Assembly (NCBI RefSeq): GCF_016756395.1
Contig: NZ_AP018365.1
Location: 7,134,001-7,198,000 of the forward strand
Origin: Streptomyces sp. SN-593
Lineage (GTDB): Bacteria; Actinomycetota; Actinomycetes; Streptomycetales; Streptomycetaceae
DNA length: 64,000 nt
Direction: 5' to 3'
The notes beneath the pieces were generated by a model. That model saw only the letters and a program-made list of their open reading frames with translations, searched no databases and had not been told where the DNA came from. Position numbers and translations under genes: made by a program. Below are positions 56,101 through 64,000 of the stretch, in pieces. Numbering within the stretch: position 1 is the first letter of the stretch; the number at the start of each line of letters is the position of its first letter.

Positions 56101-58286
56101 TGCTGCACGCCCTGGCCCGGCTCCACGTGCGGGGCGTGGCCGTCGACTGGACCCCGCTGTTCGCCGGGCGCGGCCGGCGCCGGGTGGAGCTGCCGACGTA
56201 CGCCTTCCAACGCCGCCGCTACTGGCCGCAGGCCGTACCGGAGCAGGCGGCCGGCCGCGACCCGGTGGACGCCCTGTTCTGGGAGTCCGTGGAGAGCGGC
56301 ACGGGCGAGCTGGCCCGCTCGCTCGGCGTCGCGGACGACGCCCTGTCGCACGTGGTGCCGGCCCTGCTGCGCTGGCGTGAGCGCAGGCTGCGGGACGCGG
56401 CGGCCGACGACTGGTGCTACCGCCAGTCCTGGGTGCCCGTCGACGGCCCGCGCGCCGACCCGGCGGCGCCGGCGCGCTGGCTGGCGGTCGTCCCCGAGGG
56501 CGACGACCCCTGGACCGGCGCCGTCCTGAAGGCACTCGGCCCCGACGTCACCGTGCTCAGCCCCGAGGCCGCCGACGCCGAGGCGCTGGCGCGGGCCGGC
56601 GCCGACCGCACCGGCGTGGTGGCGCTGGCCGCCGACGGCACGTCCGGACTCACCGCGGTCCTGCGGCTGGTCCAGGAGGTGCGGCGCGCGGAGCTGGCCG
56701 TCCCGCTGTGGGTGGCCACCCGCGCCGCGGTCGCGGCCCGTCCCGGTGAGCGGGTCGAGACCGTGTGGCAGGGCGGAATCTGGGGGCTCGGACGCGTCGC
56801 GGCCCTGGAACTTCCCGACCTGTGGGGCGGGTTGATCGACCTGCCCGGCGAGCCCGACCCGGTGGCCCTGGACCGGCTGGCGGGCGTGCTGTCCGGCGGC
56901 CACGGCGAGGACCAGCTCGCGGTGCGCGCCTCCGGCGTGCTGGCCCGCCGGCTGGTGCGCGCGCCGGGCCGCGGCACCGGAGAGGCGTGGACGACCGGCG
57001 GCACGGCCCTGGTCACCGGCGGCACCGGCGGCCTGGGCGGATACGTGGCCCGGTGGCTGGTCGAGCGGGGCGCGCAGCACCTGGTGCTGATGTCCCGGCG
57101 CGGCCCGGACGCCCCCGGCGCCGACGGGCTGCGGGCCGAACTGGAGGCCGCCGGCGCCAAGGTGAGCGTCGTCGCGGGCGACGTCACCGACCGGGCGACG
57201 ATGGCCGAACTGCTCGCCGGCCTGCCCGCCGACCTGCCGCTGCGGTCGGTGTTCCACACCGCCGGCGTCCTGCACGAGCCGACACCCGTCGAGGCGCTCA
57301 GCCTGGAGACGCTGCACGACAGTCTCGGGGCGAAGGTCGAAGGCGCCCTGCTGCTGGACGAGTTGACCGGCGAGACGGACCTGGACGCGTTCGTGCTGTT
57401 CTCGTCGGGCGCGGCGTCCTGGGGCGGCAGCGGCCAGGGCGGTTACGCGGCGGGCAACGCCTGCCTGGACAGCCTCGCGGAGTACCGCCGGGCCCGCGGG
57501 CGTACCGCCACCTCCATCGCCTGGGGCACCTGGGCCGAGGCGGGGATGGCCGCGGCGAACACCGACGAGCACGACTACCTGGTGCGGCTGGGCGTGCTGC
57601 CCATGCAGCCCGAACCGGCCGTCGCCGCCATGCAGCGCGTCCTGGAGGAGGACGCGACCACGGTCACCGTCTCCGACATGGACTGGTCGAGGTTCGCGCC
57701 CGCGTTCTCGCTGGCCCGGCCGAGCCGGCTGCTCGCCCTGCTCCAGGACACCGGCCCCGCCGCGGCCGAACCCGAGGCCGACGCCACCGCGTTCGCCGGG
57801 CAGTTGGCGGCGGTGCCCGCGGCCGAGCGGCGCGAGTACCTCGTCACCCTGGTGTGCGACCACGCCGCCGCCGTGCTGGGCCACGGCAGTGGCGACGAAC
57901 TGGACCCCGAGACCGCCTTCCGGGACGCCGGGTTCGACTCGCTGACCGCGGTCGAACTGCGCGACCGGCTCCAGGCGATGACCGGGCTGACCCTGCCCGC
58001 CACGCTCGTCTTCGACTACCCCAACCCGCTCAAGCTCGCGGCCCTGCTGGACGAGACGGCCGGCGGCACCGCGGGGGAGGGCGACGAGGAGGAGCTGCGC
58101 CGCGTGCTGGCGTCCGTCCCGCCGGCCAAACTCCGGGCCGCCGGCCTGCTCGACGCCGTCCTCGCCCTGGCCGAGGAGGCGGGCCAGGACACCGGCGAGG
58201 CGGACGGGGCCGACGAGCCGGACGAGACCGACCTGATGACCGCCGACGCCGACGACCTCGTCCGCATCGCGCTCGGATCCGCGTGA
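47112..58286 (+). CDS. Type I modular polyketide synthase, two extension modules
   Basis: This 3,724-residue protein begins 27 bases after the first PKS; ATG 47112 has GAGGA about 12 bases upstream. Residues 1-33 ([15 protein letters not shown]...) form an N-terminal docking coiled coil, the natural partner of the first PKS tail. Modules: KS-AT-DH-ER-KR-ACP (about 34-2120) and KS-AT-KR-ACP (2148-3640). All catalytic residues I checked are present. Residues from about 3645 form a C-terminal docking region ending [17 protein letters not shown], so the chain is passed to another PKS outside the window; there is no thioesterase. An alcohol dehydrogenase gene follows 14 bases after the stop. Confidence 0.97.
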   Translation: MATEEQLRSYLKTAVANSREAQRQLNEIKGRRDEPLAIVGMACRYPGGVTGPDGLWDLVASGTDAVSVFPADRGWDADALYDPEGAPGTTSTREGGFVDAVADFDAGFFGISPREALAMDPQQRLLLEVAWESLEHAGIDPAGLAGTATGVFVGASSSGYMEAIGGMPETESHRMTSGLLSVISGRLSYVLGLEGPAVTVDTACSSSLVAMHWAGQALRSDECSLAIAGGVNVAVSPAGFVEFTRQGGLAPDGRCKAFAEAADGTGWSEGAGVVVLERLSDARRNGHRVLAVVRSSAVNQDGASNGLTAPNGPSQRRVIRQALASVGLAPTEVDAVEAHGTGTVLGDPIEAQALLATYGQGRPEDRPLWLGTIKSNIGHSQAAAGVASVIKMVQAIRHGVLPRTLHVDEPSKRVDWSRGRVRLLTEEQPWPETGRPRRAGVSSFGVSGTNAHLILEAAPALAPALEPAPAPAPGSAETAASASGNTAAAAAPGAAARTADDTPESGAAVSGALPWVLSARSPQALAAQAGRLLEHVEQDPRPDPADVAYSLLRSRSLFDHRAVVVGADREELTAGLRALAAGEPAAAVAEGVAEAGRHKPVFVFPGQGSQWVGMAGELRAASPVFAQALDACADALAEFVDWSLLDALDDEDLLARVDVVQPALWAVMVSLARVWESLGVRPAAVVGHSQGEIAAACVAGALSLSDGARVVALRSRAIAEELAGDGGMVAVPLPVAQAEELLARWGDRVSVAAINGPGSVVVSGVPDALDELLAHCEDTGVRAKRVPVDYASHSAAVERIERRLAADLAAVAPRSGAVPMYSTVTAEPIDTAGLDAAYWYRNLRRTVRFEDANRALAEAGYTVFVEISPHPVLTMPVQDTLGDEAVVTGTLRRHEGGPARLLLSAAHLYAHGVPVAWDGLFAGAAPAVVDLPTYAFQRRRYWPEGGTAAADVTAAGLEEVRHPLLGAVLSSPEGGGAVFTSRLSVASQPWLADHAVRGVVLFPGTGFVELVVHAADVVGCGRVRELIVEAPLVLPESGGMQVQVVMGAPEDGRRTFTVYARPDGGGDRSWVRHAAGVVEGAEAPEAAGFEPLAGAWPPPGAEALETGDVYERTAGGGFAYGPTFQGLTRAWRQDGRVFAEVALPEQQWGRAGAFGLHPALLDSVLHASLFAGLAPAEFGRLPFSFEDVVLHASGATEVRACLTPTGPDSLSVLVTDPAGGPVLSVGSLVMRPLTPQTLTAAGRRDEAVLSVEWTELPAGAEESAGPGAGSGAGLDAVLGPVAAGPDAEVPWLPGVPVHRDLADVRPEAGRPVVLAVAAQDGPVVAAAHAAARWVLEQVQTWLRDAAFAGSSLLVLTRGAVAAGATGAGGEVADLAAATAWGLVRSAQAENPGRITLVDTDPSAAVAAGPLAAALAGGEPQLALRAGRLRAPRLARADVGLVAPESGAWHLDSMAKGTLENLRLVPFPEAERALSDGEVRIEVRAAGLNFRDVLNALGMYPDPDEPMGSDVAGVVTEVGAGVTDLRAGDRVMGITNGGLGSAVVVDRRLVAPVPAGWSFATAASVPTAFLTAYYALVDLAELRSGERVLVHAGAGGVGMAALQIAGHLGAEVYSTASDGKRDLLRERGVEAARLASSRTLDFEEAFLRETGGCGVDVVLNSLTGEFIDASLRLMPGGGRFVEMGKADLRRSEEVAALHEGVRYRSFDLVEAHPDRLQRMLLELVGLFESGVLVPLPVVEWDVRRAPEAFRFMSQARHVGKIVLTVGRRVVGEGAVLVTGGTGGLGGVVARHLVVEHGVRDLVLVSRRGLGAPGAEELVAELSGRGARVEVVACDVSDREALAGVVAGMCASGVLAGVVHTAGVVDDGLVSSLSGERLGPVLAPKVDAGWWLHELTRGLDLSLFAVFSSMSGLVGAPGQGNYAAANVFLDALVERRRSEGLPGVSMAWGPWTPEVGLTGALSEADMRRLERSGMPPLSVEQGMRLFDQAATAGIALVGLGRVDAAVLRGRADLPLMLRALVGGRAPRAVAGRQQQSGGLAGQLAGLSAQQRDQHLLALVRDNVAVVLGHGGGQDVDPGQAFRDSGFDSLTAVELRNRLQSATGLTLPATLVFDYPNATRLAAFLGERFGDTGASAAGPELPALVSVTDDPIAVVGMACRYPGGVESPEDLWNLVVAGGDAMTPFPLDRGWDVEGIYDPTGTRPNTAVANEGGFLASAADFDAGFFGISPREALAMDPQQRLLLEVVWEALERAEIDPADLAGTPAGVFVGSYHSSYGDLVARAGDAQAQMMTGGAQSVLSGRVSYVLGLEGPAVTVDTACSSSLVAMHLASQSLRSGESSLALAGGVTILATPGTFVEFSRQGGLAADGRCKAFAESADGTGFGEGVGIMVLERLSDARRNGHPVLAVLRSSAVNQDGASNGLTAPNGPSQQRVIRQALAAGGLAPTDVDAVEAHGTGTTLGDPIEAQALLVAYGQDRPEDRPLWLGTVKSNIGHTQAAAGVAGAIKMVQAIRHGVLPSTRYADEPTSHVDWDQGRVRLLTEDQPWPETGHPRRAGVSSFGISGTNAHVILEAAPDTDADAAAEPGTGAASDADADTAAEPGTAPAADSTDGTDGGGDAETVWVVSGRSEQALAAQAGRLLPAVAAHHPADVGAALLGTRSLFEHRAVVVGRDREELTAGLRALATGAPAAHVVEGVARTRRGLAVLFTGQGAQRLGMGRLLHAQSPVFAAAFDEVADELDRHLESPLRDVVWGGDQELLDRTGWTQPALFAVEVALYRVLLSWGIRPDYLLGHSIGEVAAAHVAGVFSLPDACRLVAARSRLMQALPAGGAMAAVEATEEEVTDRLTGGVSVAAVNAAESIVVAGPEDEVAAVQGHFTALGRRTRRLRVSHAFHSALMEPMLDAFAAELEQLAYAEPALPVVSNVTGAPADLANPAYWVEQVRSAVRFADGLSWLVDHGVDTFVEAGPDAVLSGLAGALPGAASVALQRGDRAGRPVLLHALARLHVRGVAVDWTPLFAGRGRRRVELPTYAFQRRRYWPQAVPEQAAGRDPVDALFWESVESGTGELARSLGVADDALSHVVPALLRWRERRLRDAAADDWCYRQSWVPVDGPRADPAAPARWLAVVPEGDDPWTGAVLKALGPDVTVLSPEAADAEALARAGADRTGVVALAADGTSGLTAVLRLVQEVRRAELAVPLWVATRAAVAARPGERVETVWQGGIWGLGRVAALELPDLWGGLIDLPGEPDPVALDRLAGVLSGGHGEDQLAVRASGVLARRLVRAPGRGTGEAWTTGGTALVTGGTGGLGGYVARWLVERGAQHLVLMSRRGPDAPGADGLRAELEAAGAKVSVVAGDVTDRATMAELLAGLPADLPLRSVFHTAGVLHEPTPVEALSLETLHDSLGAKVEGALLLDELTGETDLDAFVLFSSGAASWGGSGQGGYAAGNACLDSLAEYRRARGRTATSIAWGTWAEAGMAAANTDEHDYLVRLGVLPMQPEPAVAAMQRVLEEDATTVTVSDMDWSRFAPAFSLARPSRLLALLQDTGPAAAEPEADATAFAGQLAAVPAAERREYLVTLVCDHAAAVLGHGSGDELDPETAFRDAGFDSLTAVELRDRLQAMTGLTLPATLVFDYPNPLKLAALLDETAGGTAGEGDEEELRRVLASVPPAKLRAAGLLDAVLALAEEAGQDTGEADGADEPDETDLMTADADDLVRIALGSA
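51404..51610 (+). repeat. 207-bp exact repeat, copy 2 (DH-ER junction, module 4)
   Basis: Copy of 40235-40441, exactly 11,169 bases away. Confidence 0.9.
52262..52944 (+). repeat. 683-bp exact repeat, copy 2 (ER end and KR, module 4)
   Basis: Copy of 41093-41775, at the same 11,169-base offset as the 207-bp repeat, so the two ER-KR segments are colinear without gaps while the DNA between the identical patches differs. Confidence 0.9.
53550..58050 (+). other. PKS module 5: KS-AT(malonyl)-KR-ACP
   Basis: KS about 2148-2573, Cys2318. The KS-AT linker (about 2574-2620) is a low-complexity Asp/Ala/Glu-rich stretch. AT about 2703-3038, Ser2793 in GHSIG and HAFH from 2890, malonyl pattern. KR from about 3298, Tyr3445, no LDD and Trp in GAASWGG: A-type. 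ACP Ser3610. Predicted product: beta-hydroxy acetate unit. Confidence 0.92.
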
Positions 58287-58300
58287 AGGAGCTGTACGAC

Positions 58301-59404
58301 ATGGACATCACCGCAGCAGTGATCGAGGAGGCCGGGTCCCCCTTCGTCCTGAAGCAGGTCGAACTGGCCGACCCCGGCCCGGACGAGGTGCTGGTCGAGC
58401 TGCACGCCACCGGGCTGTGCCACACCGACCTGGCCGTCCAGCACGGGTTCACGCCCTTCCCGCTGCCCGGCGTGCTGGGCCACGAGGGCAGCGGCGTGGT
58501 GCGCGCGGTGGGGCCGGGCGTCCTCGGCCTCGCGGCCGGCGACCACGTGGCGCTGTCGTTCGCGAGCTGCGGCGAGTGCGGCAACTGCCGGGACAAGGTG
58601 CCCTCCTACTGCGACACCTTCGTCGCCCGGAACTTCATGGGCGCCCGCATCGACGGCACCCGGCCGCTGTCGCTGGACGGCGCGGGACTCGGCTCGAACT
58701 TCTTCGGCCAGTCGAGCTTCGCCTCGCACACCGTGGCGCACACCCGCTCCGTGGTGAAGATCCCCGCCGAGGTCCCGCTGCCGCTGGCCGCGCCCCTGGG
58801 CTGCGGTGTGCAGACCGGCGCCGGGGCGGTGCTCAACTCGCTCCAGGTCACCGCGGGCAGCTCGGTGCTGGTGCTCGGCGGCGGCTCGGTCGGCCTCAGC
58901 GCCGTGATGGGCGCGGTGCTCGCCGGCGCCGAGACCGTCATCGTCGTCGAGCCGCTGGAGTCGCGGCGGCTGGTCGCCAAGGACCTCGGCGCGACCCACG
59001 TCCTGGACCCCGAGGACGGCGGGATCGCCGAGCAGGTCCGCGGCATCGTGCCGCAGGGCGTGCGGTACGCGGTGGACACCACCGCCAAGTCCGCGGTGCT
59101 CGCCGAGGTCGTCCAGGCCATGGCCAAGCGGGGCCGCGTCGCCCTGCTGGGCATCCCCTCCGAACCCACCGCCGTGCTCCCGCTGAGCCTCGGGCTGAGC
59201 CAGATCCTCGGGCTGAGCGTCGTCGGCGTCGTCGAGGGCGACAGCGACCCGCACACGTTCATCCCCTGGCTGCTCGACCAGTACCTCCAGGGCCGGTTCC
59301 CCCTCGACCGCCTCGTCACCACGCTGCCGTTCGCCGACATCAACGAGGCGGCCGCGGCGCAGGTGCGCGGGGACGCGATCAAGGTGGTGCTCACGCACCG
59401 GTGA
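58301..59404 (+). CDS. Zinc-dependent alcohol dehydrogenase (MDR family)
   Basis: The 367-residue protein has the catalytic zinc residues Cys40 (GLCHTD) and His/Glu in GHEGSG near residue 62, four closely spaced cysteines of the structural zinc loop (CGECGNC...C), and the NAD-binding LVLGGGSVGLSAVMG near residue 190. It oxidises a primary, possibly benzylic or allylic, alcohol to the aldehyde. ATG 58301 has GAAGGAG nine bases upstream, 14 bases after the PKS stop, so it is very likely in the PKS transcript. The following aldehyde dehydrogenase would complete oxidation to the acid. Confidence 0.9.
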   Translation: MDITAAVIEEAGSPFVLKQVELADPGPDEVLVELHATGLCHTDLAVQHGFTPFPLPGVLGHEGSGVVRAVGPGVLGLAAGDHVALSFASCGECGNCRDKVPSYCDTFVARNFMGARIDGTRPLSLDGAGLGSNFFGQSSFASHTVAHTRSVVKIPAEVPLPLAAPLGCGVQTGAGAVLNSLQVTAGSSVLVLGGGSVGLSAVMGAVLAGAETVIVVEPLESRRLVAKDLGATHVLDPEDGGIAEQVRGIVPQGVRYAVDTTAKSAVLAEVVQAMAKRGRVALLGIPSEPTAVLPLSLGLSQILGLSVVGVVEGDSDPHTFIPWLLDQYLQGRFPLDRLVTTLPFADINEAAAAQVRGDAIKVVLTHR

Positions 59405-59472
59405 CCGGGCCCGCCCCGGCGCGCACGAGTTGGCAACCCCCGACGAGGACAGGCTAAGGACAGGCGAGGCCC

Positions 59473-60924
59473 ATGCCCATCGACCACCACCACTTCTACA
59501 TCGGCGGCGACCGGGTCGCACCCGGCACCGGGCACCGCATCCAGGTGCACGCCGCCGCCACCGGAGAACTCGTCGGCAGCGTGCCGGAGGCCCACCCGGC
59601 GGACGTGGACGCGGCCGTCGCCGCCGCCCGCGCCGCCTTCGACGACCCCTCGGGGTGGCGGCAGTGGACCCCGCAGGCCCGCGCGGAGACGCTGACCCGT
59701 TTCGCGGCGGCTCTCAAGGAGCGTGCTCCCGAGATCGCCCGGCTGGTCAGCGTGCAGAACGGCATGCCGATCAGCCTGGCCGGCCTGCTGGAGGGCACCG
59801 CGCCCTCGGCGCTGCTGCGCTACTACGCCGCGGTGGCCGCCGCGAAGACGGGCGACGACCGCCGCCCCGGCCTGTTCGGCGGGCACGCGGTCGTCGTCCC
59901 CGAACCGGTGGGCGTCGTCGCCGCGATCGTCCCCTGGAACGTGCCCCAGGGCATCACCTTCATGAAGCTCGCCCCCGCCCTGGCCGCGGGCTGCTCCGTG
60001 GTGCTCAAGCCGTCCCCGGAGACCGTGCTCGACGCCTACCAGGTCGCCGAGGCCGCCGCGGAGGCCGGACTGCCCGCGGGGCTGCTCAACATCGTGCCCG
60101 GCGGCGCGGAGACCGGCCGCTACCTCGTCGGCCACCCCGGCGTGGACAAGGTGTCCTTCACCGGCTCCACCGCCACCGGCCGGAGCATCGCCGAGACCTG
60201 CGGGCGGCTGCTGCGGCCGGTCTCCCTGGAGCTGGGCGGCAAGTCCGCCGCGGTCGTCCTGGACGACGCGGACCTCAGCGGCGTGATGGACCGCTTCTTC
60301 CGGGCCACGCTGCTGAACAACGGGCAGGTCTGCTGGCTGGGCACCAGGATCCTGGCGCCCCGCTCCCGCTACGCCGAACTGGTCGACGCCGTCACCGAGA
60401 TGGCGCGCGCGCTCAAGGTCGGCGACCCGCTCGACCCCGCGACCCAGCTCGGCCCGCTGGTCTCCGAGCGGCAGCGGGACCGGGTGGAGTCCTACATCGC
60501 CAAGGGCGTCAGCGACGGCGCCCGCCTCACCGTCGGCGGCGGCCGCCCCGCGTGGGCCGACCGCGGCTGGTACGTCGACGCGACCGTCTTCGCCGACGTG
60601 GACAACAGGTCCGCCATCGCGCAGGAGGAGATCTTCGGCCCGGTGCTGTCGGTCATCCCCTACACCGACGAGGACGAGGCCCTGGCACTCGCCAACGACA
60701 GCGACTACGGGCTCGGCGGCTCGGTGTGGACCACCGACGCCGACCGCGGCCTGGACTTCGCCCGCCGGGTGCAGACCGGCTCGATCGGGGTCAACAGCTA
60801 CGCCAACGACCCGGTCGCGCCCTTCGGGGGCCGCAAGGCGAGCGGCCTCGGCTACGAACTGGGCCCCGAGGGCCTCGCCCAGTACCAGGTCCTGAAGTCG
60901 ATCTACGTCGACCAGCAGGTCTGA
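59473..60924 (+). CDS. Aldehyde dehydrogenase (NAD(P)-dependent)
   Basis: The 483-residue enzyme has the family hallmarks: PWNVPQGITFMKLAPALAAGC near residue 155, the NAD-binding FTGSTATGRSIA, catalytic Glu253 (LELGGKS), nucleophile Cys287 (NNGQVCWLG) and EEIFGPVLSVIPY near residue 390. It oxidises an aldehyde to an acid, plausibly the product of the alcohol dehydrogenase upstream. ATG 59473 has AAGGACAGGCGAGG before it. The true substrate may be a polyketide side chain or a catabolite. Confidence 0.93.
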   Translation: MPIDHHHFYIGGDRVAPGTGHRIQVHAAATGELVGSVPEAHPADVDAAVAAARAAFDDPSGWRQWTPQARAETLTRFAAALKERAPEIARLVSVQNGMPISLAGLLEGTAPSALLRYYAAVAAAKTGDDRRPGLFGGHAVVVPEPVGVVAAIVPWNVPQGITFMKLAPALAAGCSVVLKPSPETVLDAYQVAEAAAEAGLPAGLLNIVPGGAETGRYLVGHPGVDKVSFTGSTATGRSIAETCGRLLRPVSLELGGKSAAVVLDDADLSGVMDRFFRATLLNNGQVCWLGTRILAPRSRYAELVDAVTEMARALKVGDPLDPATQLGPLVSERQRDRVESYIAKGVSDGARLTVGGGRPAWADRGWYVDATVFADVDNRSAIAQEEIFGPVLSVIPYTDEDEALALANDSDYGLGGSVWTTDADRGLDFARRVQTGSIGVNSYANDPVAPFGGRKASGLGYELGPEGLAQYQVLKSIYVDQQV

Positions 60925-61006
60925 GTGGCGCCCGGTGCCCCTTTCCCGGCACCGGGCGGCCACCCCACAGGTAGTGACATGCAGTGAGAAACGGAGTGGA
61001 CGACTC

Positions 61007-61828
61007 ATGACGCGACGACTCGACGGTAAGGTGGCCATGATCACGGGTGCGGCCCGTGGCCAGGGCCGGGGCCACGCCCTGCGGCTGGCCGAGGAGGGCG
61101 CCGACCTGATCCTGGTGGACATCTGCCAGAACATCGACACGCTGGCCTACTCCCTCGGCTCCGAGGACGAGCTCGCCGAGACCGCCGCCCAGGTGGAGAA
61201 GCTGGGCCGCCGCGTGGTGACGGCGCAGGCCGACACCCGGGACGCGGCGGCGCTGCGGGAGGCCGTCGAGCGCGGCACCTCGGAGCTGGGCGGCCTGGAC
61301 ATCCTCGTCGCCAACGCCGGCGTGGGCATGGCGCACCCCTCGACCAGCCAGGAGCAGGCGTTCCGCGACCAGTTGGAGATCAACACCATCGGCGCATGGA
61401 ACACCGTGCACGCCGCGGCGCCGAAGATCATCGAGGGCGGCAAGGGCGGCGCGGTCGTCGTCATCAGCTCGGTGATGGGCCTGAGCGGCAAGATCGGCAG
61501 CCCGACCGGCGGCGCGGAGGGCTACGTCGCCGCCAAGCACGCGCTGCTGGGCCTGTCCCGGGCGTGGACCCGGTGGCTGGGCCCGCACAACATCCGGGTC
61601 AACTCCATCCACACCACCGGGGTGCGCACCCCGCTGCTCATCAACGACGCCGTCAAGAAGGTGCACACCAAGCCCCCCACCACCGGCGCCGAGGTGGGCC
61701 ACATCCTCGACGTCACGATGCTGGACGTCAGCGACGTCACCGGCGCGGTGTCCTGGCTGGTCTCGGACGAGGCCCGCTACGTCACCGGTATCGCGCTGCC
61801 GATCGACGCCGGCTTCACCACCCCGTAA
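61007..61828 (+). CDS. Mycofactocin-coupled type SDR oxidoreductase
   Basis: This 273-residue short-chain dehydrogenase has TGAARGQGRGHA (residues 13-24), a DICQNIDTLAYSL insertion after the second strand, NAGVG, and the catalytic Tyr173/Lys177 (YVAAKHA). The insertion and the ADTRD segment are typical of the SDR subfamily that keeps its nicotinamide bound and passes electrons to the peptide-derived cofactor mycofactocin. No mycofactocin biosynthesis genes are in the window. ATG 61007 has GGAG ten bases upstream. It is the last rightward gene before a strong hairpin, 82 bases after the aldehyde dehydrogenase. Confidence 0.88.
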   Translation: MTRRLDGKVAMITGAARGQGRGHALRLAEEGADLILVDICQNIDTLAYSLGSEDELAETAAQVEKLGRRVVTAQADTRDAAALREAVERGTSELGGLDILVANAGVGMAHPSTSQEQAFRDQLEINTIGAWNTVHAAAPKIIEGGKGGAVVVISSVMGLSGKIGSPTGGAEGYVAAKHALLGLSRAWTRWLGPHNIRVNSIHTTGVRTPLLINDAVKKVHTKPPTTGAEVGHILDVTMLDVSDVTGAVSWLVSDEARYVTGIALPIDAGFTTP

Positions 61829-61835
61829 GACCCCC

Positions 61836-61882
61836 ACGGCGAACCGCCCCCCGAGCCGACGGCTCGGGGGGCGGTTCGCCGT
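61836..61882. terminator. 22-bp perfect hairpin, bidirectional terminator
   Basis: Bases 61836-61857 are the exact reverse complement of 61861-61882 with a 3-base loop. It lies 7 bases after the SDR stop and 15 bases before the stop of the convergent monooxygenase gene. Confidence 0.92.
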
Positions 61883-61897
61883 ACGGGCGGCGGCCGG

Positions 61898-63421
61898 TCA
61901 GGAACTCGTCTCCGGCACCGGACGCGCCGGGGCGTCCCCGGAGCCGGCGGCCCGGGCGCCGGAGGGCGCCGGGGCGAACTCCACGGCGTCGTCCACCGGA
62001 CCGCGCCAAAGCAGCCGGACGTCCTGCCGGTAGTTCTGCTCCAGGGTCCACGGCGCGCGCGTGCCCCGCTTCGGCATGGTGTCCGCGCCGCGCAGCACGT
62101 AGCCGGACCGCAGGTCCAGGATCGGCAGCACTTCGTCCCCGGCCGGCGGGGCCAGCGGCCGCACCACGGCGTGGCCGCGCTCGGCCATGTGCGCCAGCAG
62201 CCGGGACACGTACTGCGCGACGAGGTCGGCCTTCAGCGTCCACGAGCTGTTGGTGTAGCCCAGCGTCCAGGCGAAGTTCGGCACCCCGGAGAGCATCATG
62301 CCCTTGTAGGCGACCGTCGCGCCCGGGTCGACCGGCCGGCCGGCCACGCTCAGCCGGATGCCGCCAAGCGGCAGCAGGTTCAGACCGGTCGCCGTGACGA
62401 CCACGTCCGCGGGCACCTCCTTGCCCGAGCGCAGCAGGAGGCCCCTCTCGGTGAAGGACTCCACGTGGTCGGTGACGACCGACGCCTCCCCGGCGCTGAT
62501 CGCCTTGAACAGGTCCCCGTCCGGCACGTAGCACACCCGCTGGTCCCACGGCGCGTACCGCGGGGTGAAGTGGGTGTCGACGTCGTAGCCGTCCGGGAGC
62601 TGCTTGACGACGCCCTTGCGCAGCATCGCCTTCACCTTCTCGGGGCGCTTGCGGCTGAACCGGTAGAAGCCCAGCGCCAGCGTCGCGTTCTTCCACCGGA
62701 TCGCGGCCAGCGCGGTGCGCTCGGGCAGCACCCGGCGCAGCGCGCCCGCGATGCCGTCCCGGGAGGGCAGCGACATCACGTAGGAGGGCGAGCGCTGGAG
62801 CATCGTGACGTGCGCGGCCCGTGCGGCCATCGCGGGCACCAGGGTGACCGCCGTGGCGCCGCTGCCGATGACGACGACGCGCTTGCCGGTGTAGTCCAGG
62901 TCCGCGGGCCAGTGCTGGGGGTGCACGATCCGCCCCCCGAACCGGTCGGCGTCCTTGAACTGCGGGCTGTAGCCCTCGTCGTAGCGGTAGTAGCCCGAGC
63001 ACAGGTAGAGGAAGGAGCAGGTCAGCGTGATCTCCTCGGCCTCGCCCTCCGCGCCCCGCTCCACCCGCACGTTCCAGCGGGCGTGCGCCTCGTCCCAGTC
63101 CGCGCCGACCACCCGGTGCCGGAAGCGGACGTGGTCCAGCAGGCCGTCCTCCCGGGCGGTCTCCCGGATGTAGGACAGGATGCTCTCCCCGTCGGCGATC
63201 GCCTTCGGGTCCTTCCACGGGCGCTGCTGGTAGCCCAGGGTGTGCATGTCCGAGTCCGACCGCACCCCCGGGTACCGGAACAGGTCCCACGTCCCGCCGA
63301 CGGCGTCCCGCGCCTCCAGGATCGCCAGCGTCCGCCGCGGGTCCGCGCGCCGCAACCGGCCGGCGGCGCCGATCCCGGACAGTCCCGCCCCGACGACGAG
63401 GACATCGACGTGCTCAGCCAC
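61898..63421 (-). CDS. Baeyer-Villiger-type flavin monooxygenase (class B FMO)
   Basis: The 507-residue protein has an N-terminal FAD Rossmann motif (VVGAGLSGIGAAG), the GTWDLFRYPGVRSDSDMHTLGY segment common in EthA-like enzymes, a second NADPH Rossmann motif (VVVIGSGATAVTL), and the type I Baeyer-Villiger fingerprint FxGxxxHxxxWP at Phe161-Pro172. It uses NADPH, FAD and O2 to insert oxygen next to a ketone, making esters or lactones, or to oxidise N/S atoms. Start is GTG 63421 with GGGGAGGG upstream. It follows the P450 gene after 42 bases in one leftward unit. Confidence 0.93.
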   Translation of the reverse strand: MAEHVDVLVVGAGLSGIGAAGRLRRADPRRTLAILEARDAVGGTWDLFRYPGVRSDSDMHTLGYQQRPWKDPKAIADGESILSYIRETAREDGLLDHVRFRHRVVGADWDEAHARWNVRVERGAEGEAEEITLTCSFLYLCSGYYRYDEGYSPQFKDADRFGGRIVHPQHWPADLDYTGKRVVVIGSGATAVTLVPAMAARAAHVTMLQRSPSYVMSLPSRDGIAGALRRVLPERTALAAIRWKNATLALGFYRFSRKRPEKVKAMLRKGVVKQLPDGYDVDTHFTPRYAPWDQRVCYVPDGDLFKAISAGEASVVTDHVESFTERGLLLRSGKEVPADVVVTATGLNLLPLGGIRLSVAGRPVDPGATVAYKGMMLSGVPNFAWTLGYTNSSWTLKADLVAQYVSRLLAHMAERGHAVVRPLAPPAGDEVLPILDLRSGYVLRGADTMPKRGTRAPWTLEQNYRQDVRLLWRGPVDDAVEFAPAPSGARAAGSGDAPARPVPETSS

Positions 63422-63463
63422 GGACCCTCCCCGCCTGCACCGGCCGGCCGGCCGTGCGCGCCG

Positions 63464-64000
63464 TCACCATCCCACCGGCATGGACCGCGGACCGCGGACC
63501 ATCATCTCGCTCTTCCAGGCGATGTCGCCCGCCACCTTGAGGGTCGGCAGCCGCTCCAGGAGCGCGCGCAGCGCCTCCTGCAACTCCAGCCGGGCCAGCG
63601 GGGCGCCGAGGCAGTGGTGGATGCCGTGGCCGAAGCCGATGTGGTGGTTGCTCGGGCGGTCGAGCTTGATCTCCTCGGGGTCCTCGAAGCGCAGCCCGTC
63701 GCGGTTGGCCGCGCCGAGGGCCACCAGGACCGGTTCGCCGGCGCGCACCAGCGTCCCGCCGACCTCGATGTCCTCCCGGGCGTAGCGCGGGGCGGCCGAG
63801 CCGCTGCCCAGCGGCACGAAGCGGAACAGCTCCTCGACGGCCGACGGGATCAGCTCCGGGTCGTCCAGCAGCCGCTTCCAGTGCTGCGGCTGGTCCAGCA
63901 GGGCGTAGACGAAGCTGGGGATCTGGGAGGCGGTGGTCTCGTGCCCGGCGATGAGCAGGCCGATGCAGTGGTCCAGCAACTCCTGCTCGGTGAGCTTGTC
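63464..64000 (-). CDS. Cytochrome P450, C-terminal part (5' end beyond window)
   Basis: The frame is open to the window edge, so only the last 178 residues are seen. They include the I-helix oxygen-activation motif AGHETTAS, the ELFR of the ExxR motif, and the heme loop FGHGIHHCLGAPLAR with the cysteine ligand. It is a bacterial class I P450 that needs a ferredoxin and reductase, neither of which is visible here. It probably hydroxylates or epoxidises the polyketide, or a catabolic substrate shared with the monooxygenase that follows it. Confidence 0.95.
   Translation of the reverse strand, partial: DKLTEQELLDHCIGLLIAGHETTASQIPSFVYALLDQPQHWKRLLDDPELIPSAVEELFRFVPLGSGSAAPRYAREDIEVGGTLVRAGEPVLVALGAANRDGLRFEDPEEIKLDRPSNHHIGFGHGIHHCLGAPLARLELQEALRALLERLPTLKVAGDIAWKSEMMVRGPRSMPVGW

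Overview
The window is very GC-rich DNA with GTG and TTG starts, tightly coupled genes, a SARP-type activator containing TTA codons, Tat-exported proteins and giant modular type I polyketide synthases. All of this points to a Streptomyces-like actinomycete; I cannot name the species. No rRNA, tRNA, transposase, phage gene or CRISPR array is visible. Coordinates come from reading the sequence, and family names come from recognised motifs, not from a database search.

Left part (1-25.2 kb): a catabolic and transport region. It opens with the 3' end of a thiamine-diphosphate enzyme. Next come three proteins of the 4,5-dihydroxyphthalate decarboxylase-like (periplasmic-binding-protein fold) family, a DUF3500 protein, an amidohydrolase, a GntR regulator, a nitrate/sulfonate/taurine-type ABC binding lipoprotein with its permease, and two Tat-exported beta-propeller proteins. 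From 12.1 to 21.7 kb everything reads leftward: a complete ABC transporter, a Gfo/Idh oxidoreductase coupled to a PmoA-like (DUF6807) protein, a fourth decarboxylase-like protein coupled to a second amidohydrolase, a LigK/RraA-type aldolase and a LigJ-type 4-oxalomesaconate hydratase. Two paralogous GntR/FCD regulators flank a dicarboxylate symporter at 21.9-25.2 kb. A near-palindrome built on GACAATATTGTC sits at the promoters of the ABC operon, the ligJ operon/GntR gene and the symporter, so I infer one regulon for uptake and breakdown of an aromatic-derived or polycarboxylic acid.

Right part (25.4-64 kb): a partial polyketide gene cluster. A SARP activator with two TTA codons is followed by a leftward operon of crotonyl-CoA carboxylase/reductase, acyl-AMP/CoA ligase and KAS III-like synthase. 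This is the RevT-RevS-RevR type of gene set that makes 2-alkylmalonyl-CoA extender units. Divergent from it, two PKS genes (5,206 and 3,724 aa) encode five extension modules: KS-AT-KR-ACP, KS-AT-DH-ER-KR-ACP, KS-AT-KR-ACP, KS-AT-DH-ER-KR-ACP and KS-AT-KR-ACP. AT motifs suggest an unusual alkylmalonyl unit in module 1, malonyl in modules 2, 3 and 5, and methylmalonyl in module 4. Both proteins have docking regions at both ends, and neither has a loading module or thioesterase, so more of the assembly line must lie outside the window.

Downstream of the PKS genes are a zinc alcohol dehydrogenase (14 bp after the PKS stop), an aldehyde dehydrogenase and a mycofactocin-type SDR, all rightward. Beyond a strong bidirectional hairpin lie a leftward Baeyer-Villiger-type flavin monooxygenase and a truncated cytochrome P450, probably tailoring or border genes.
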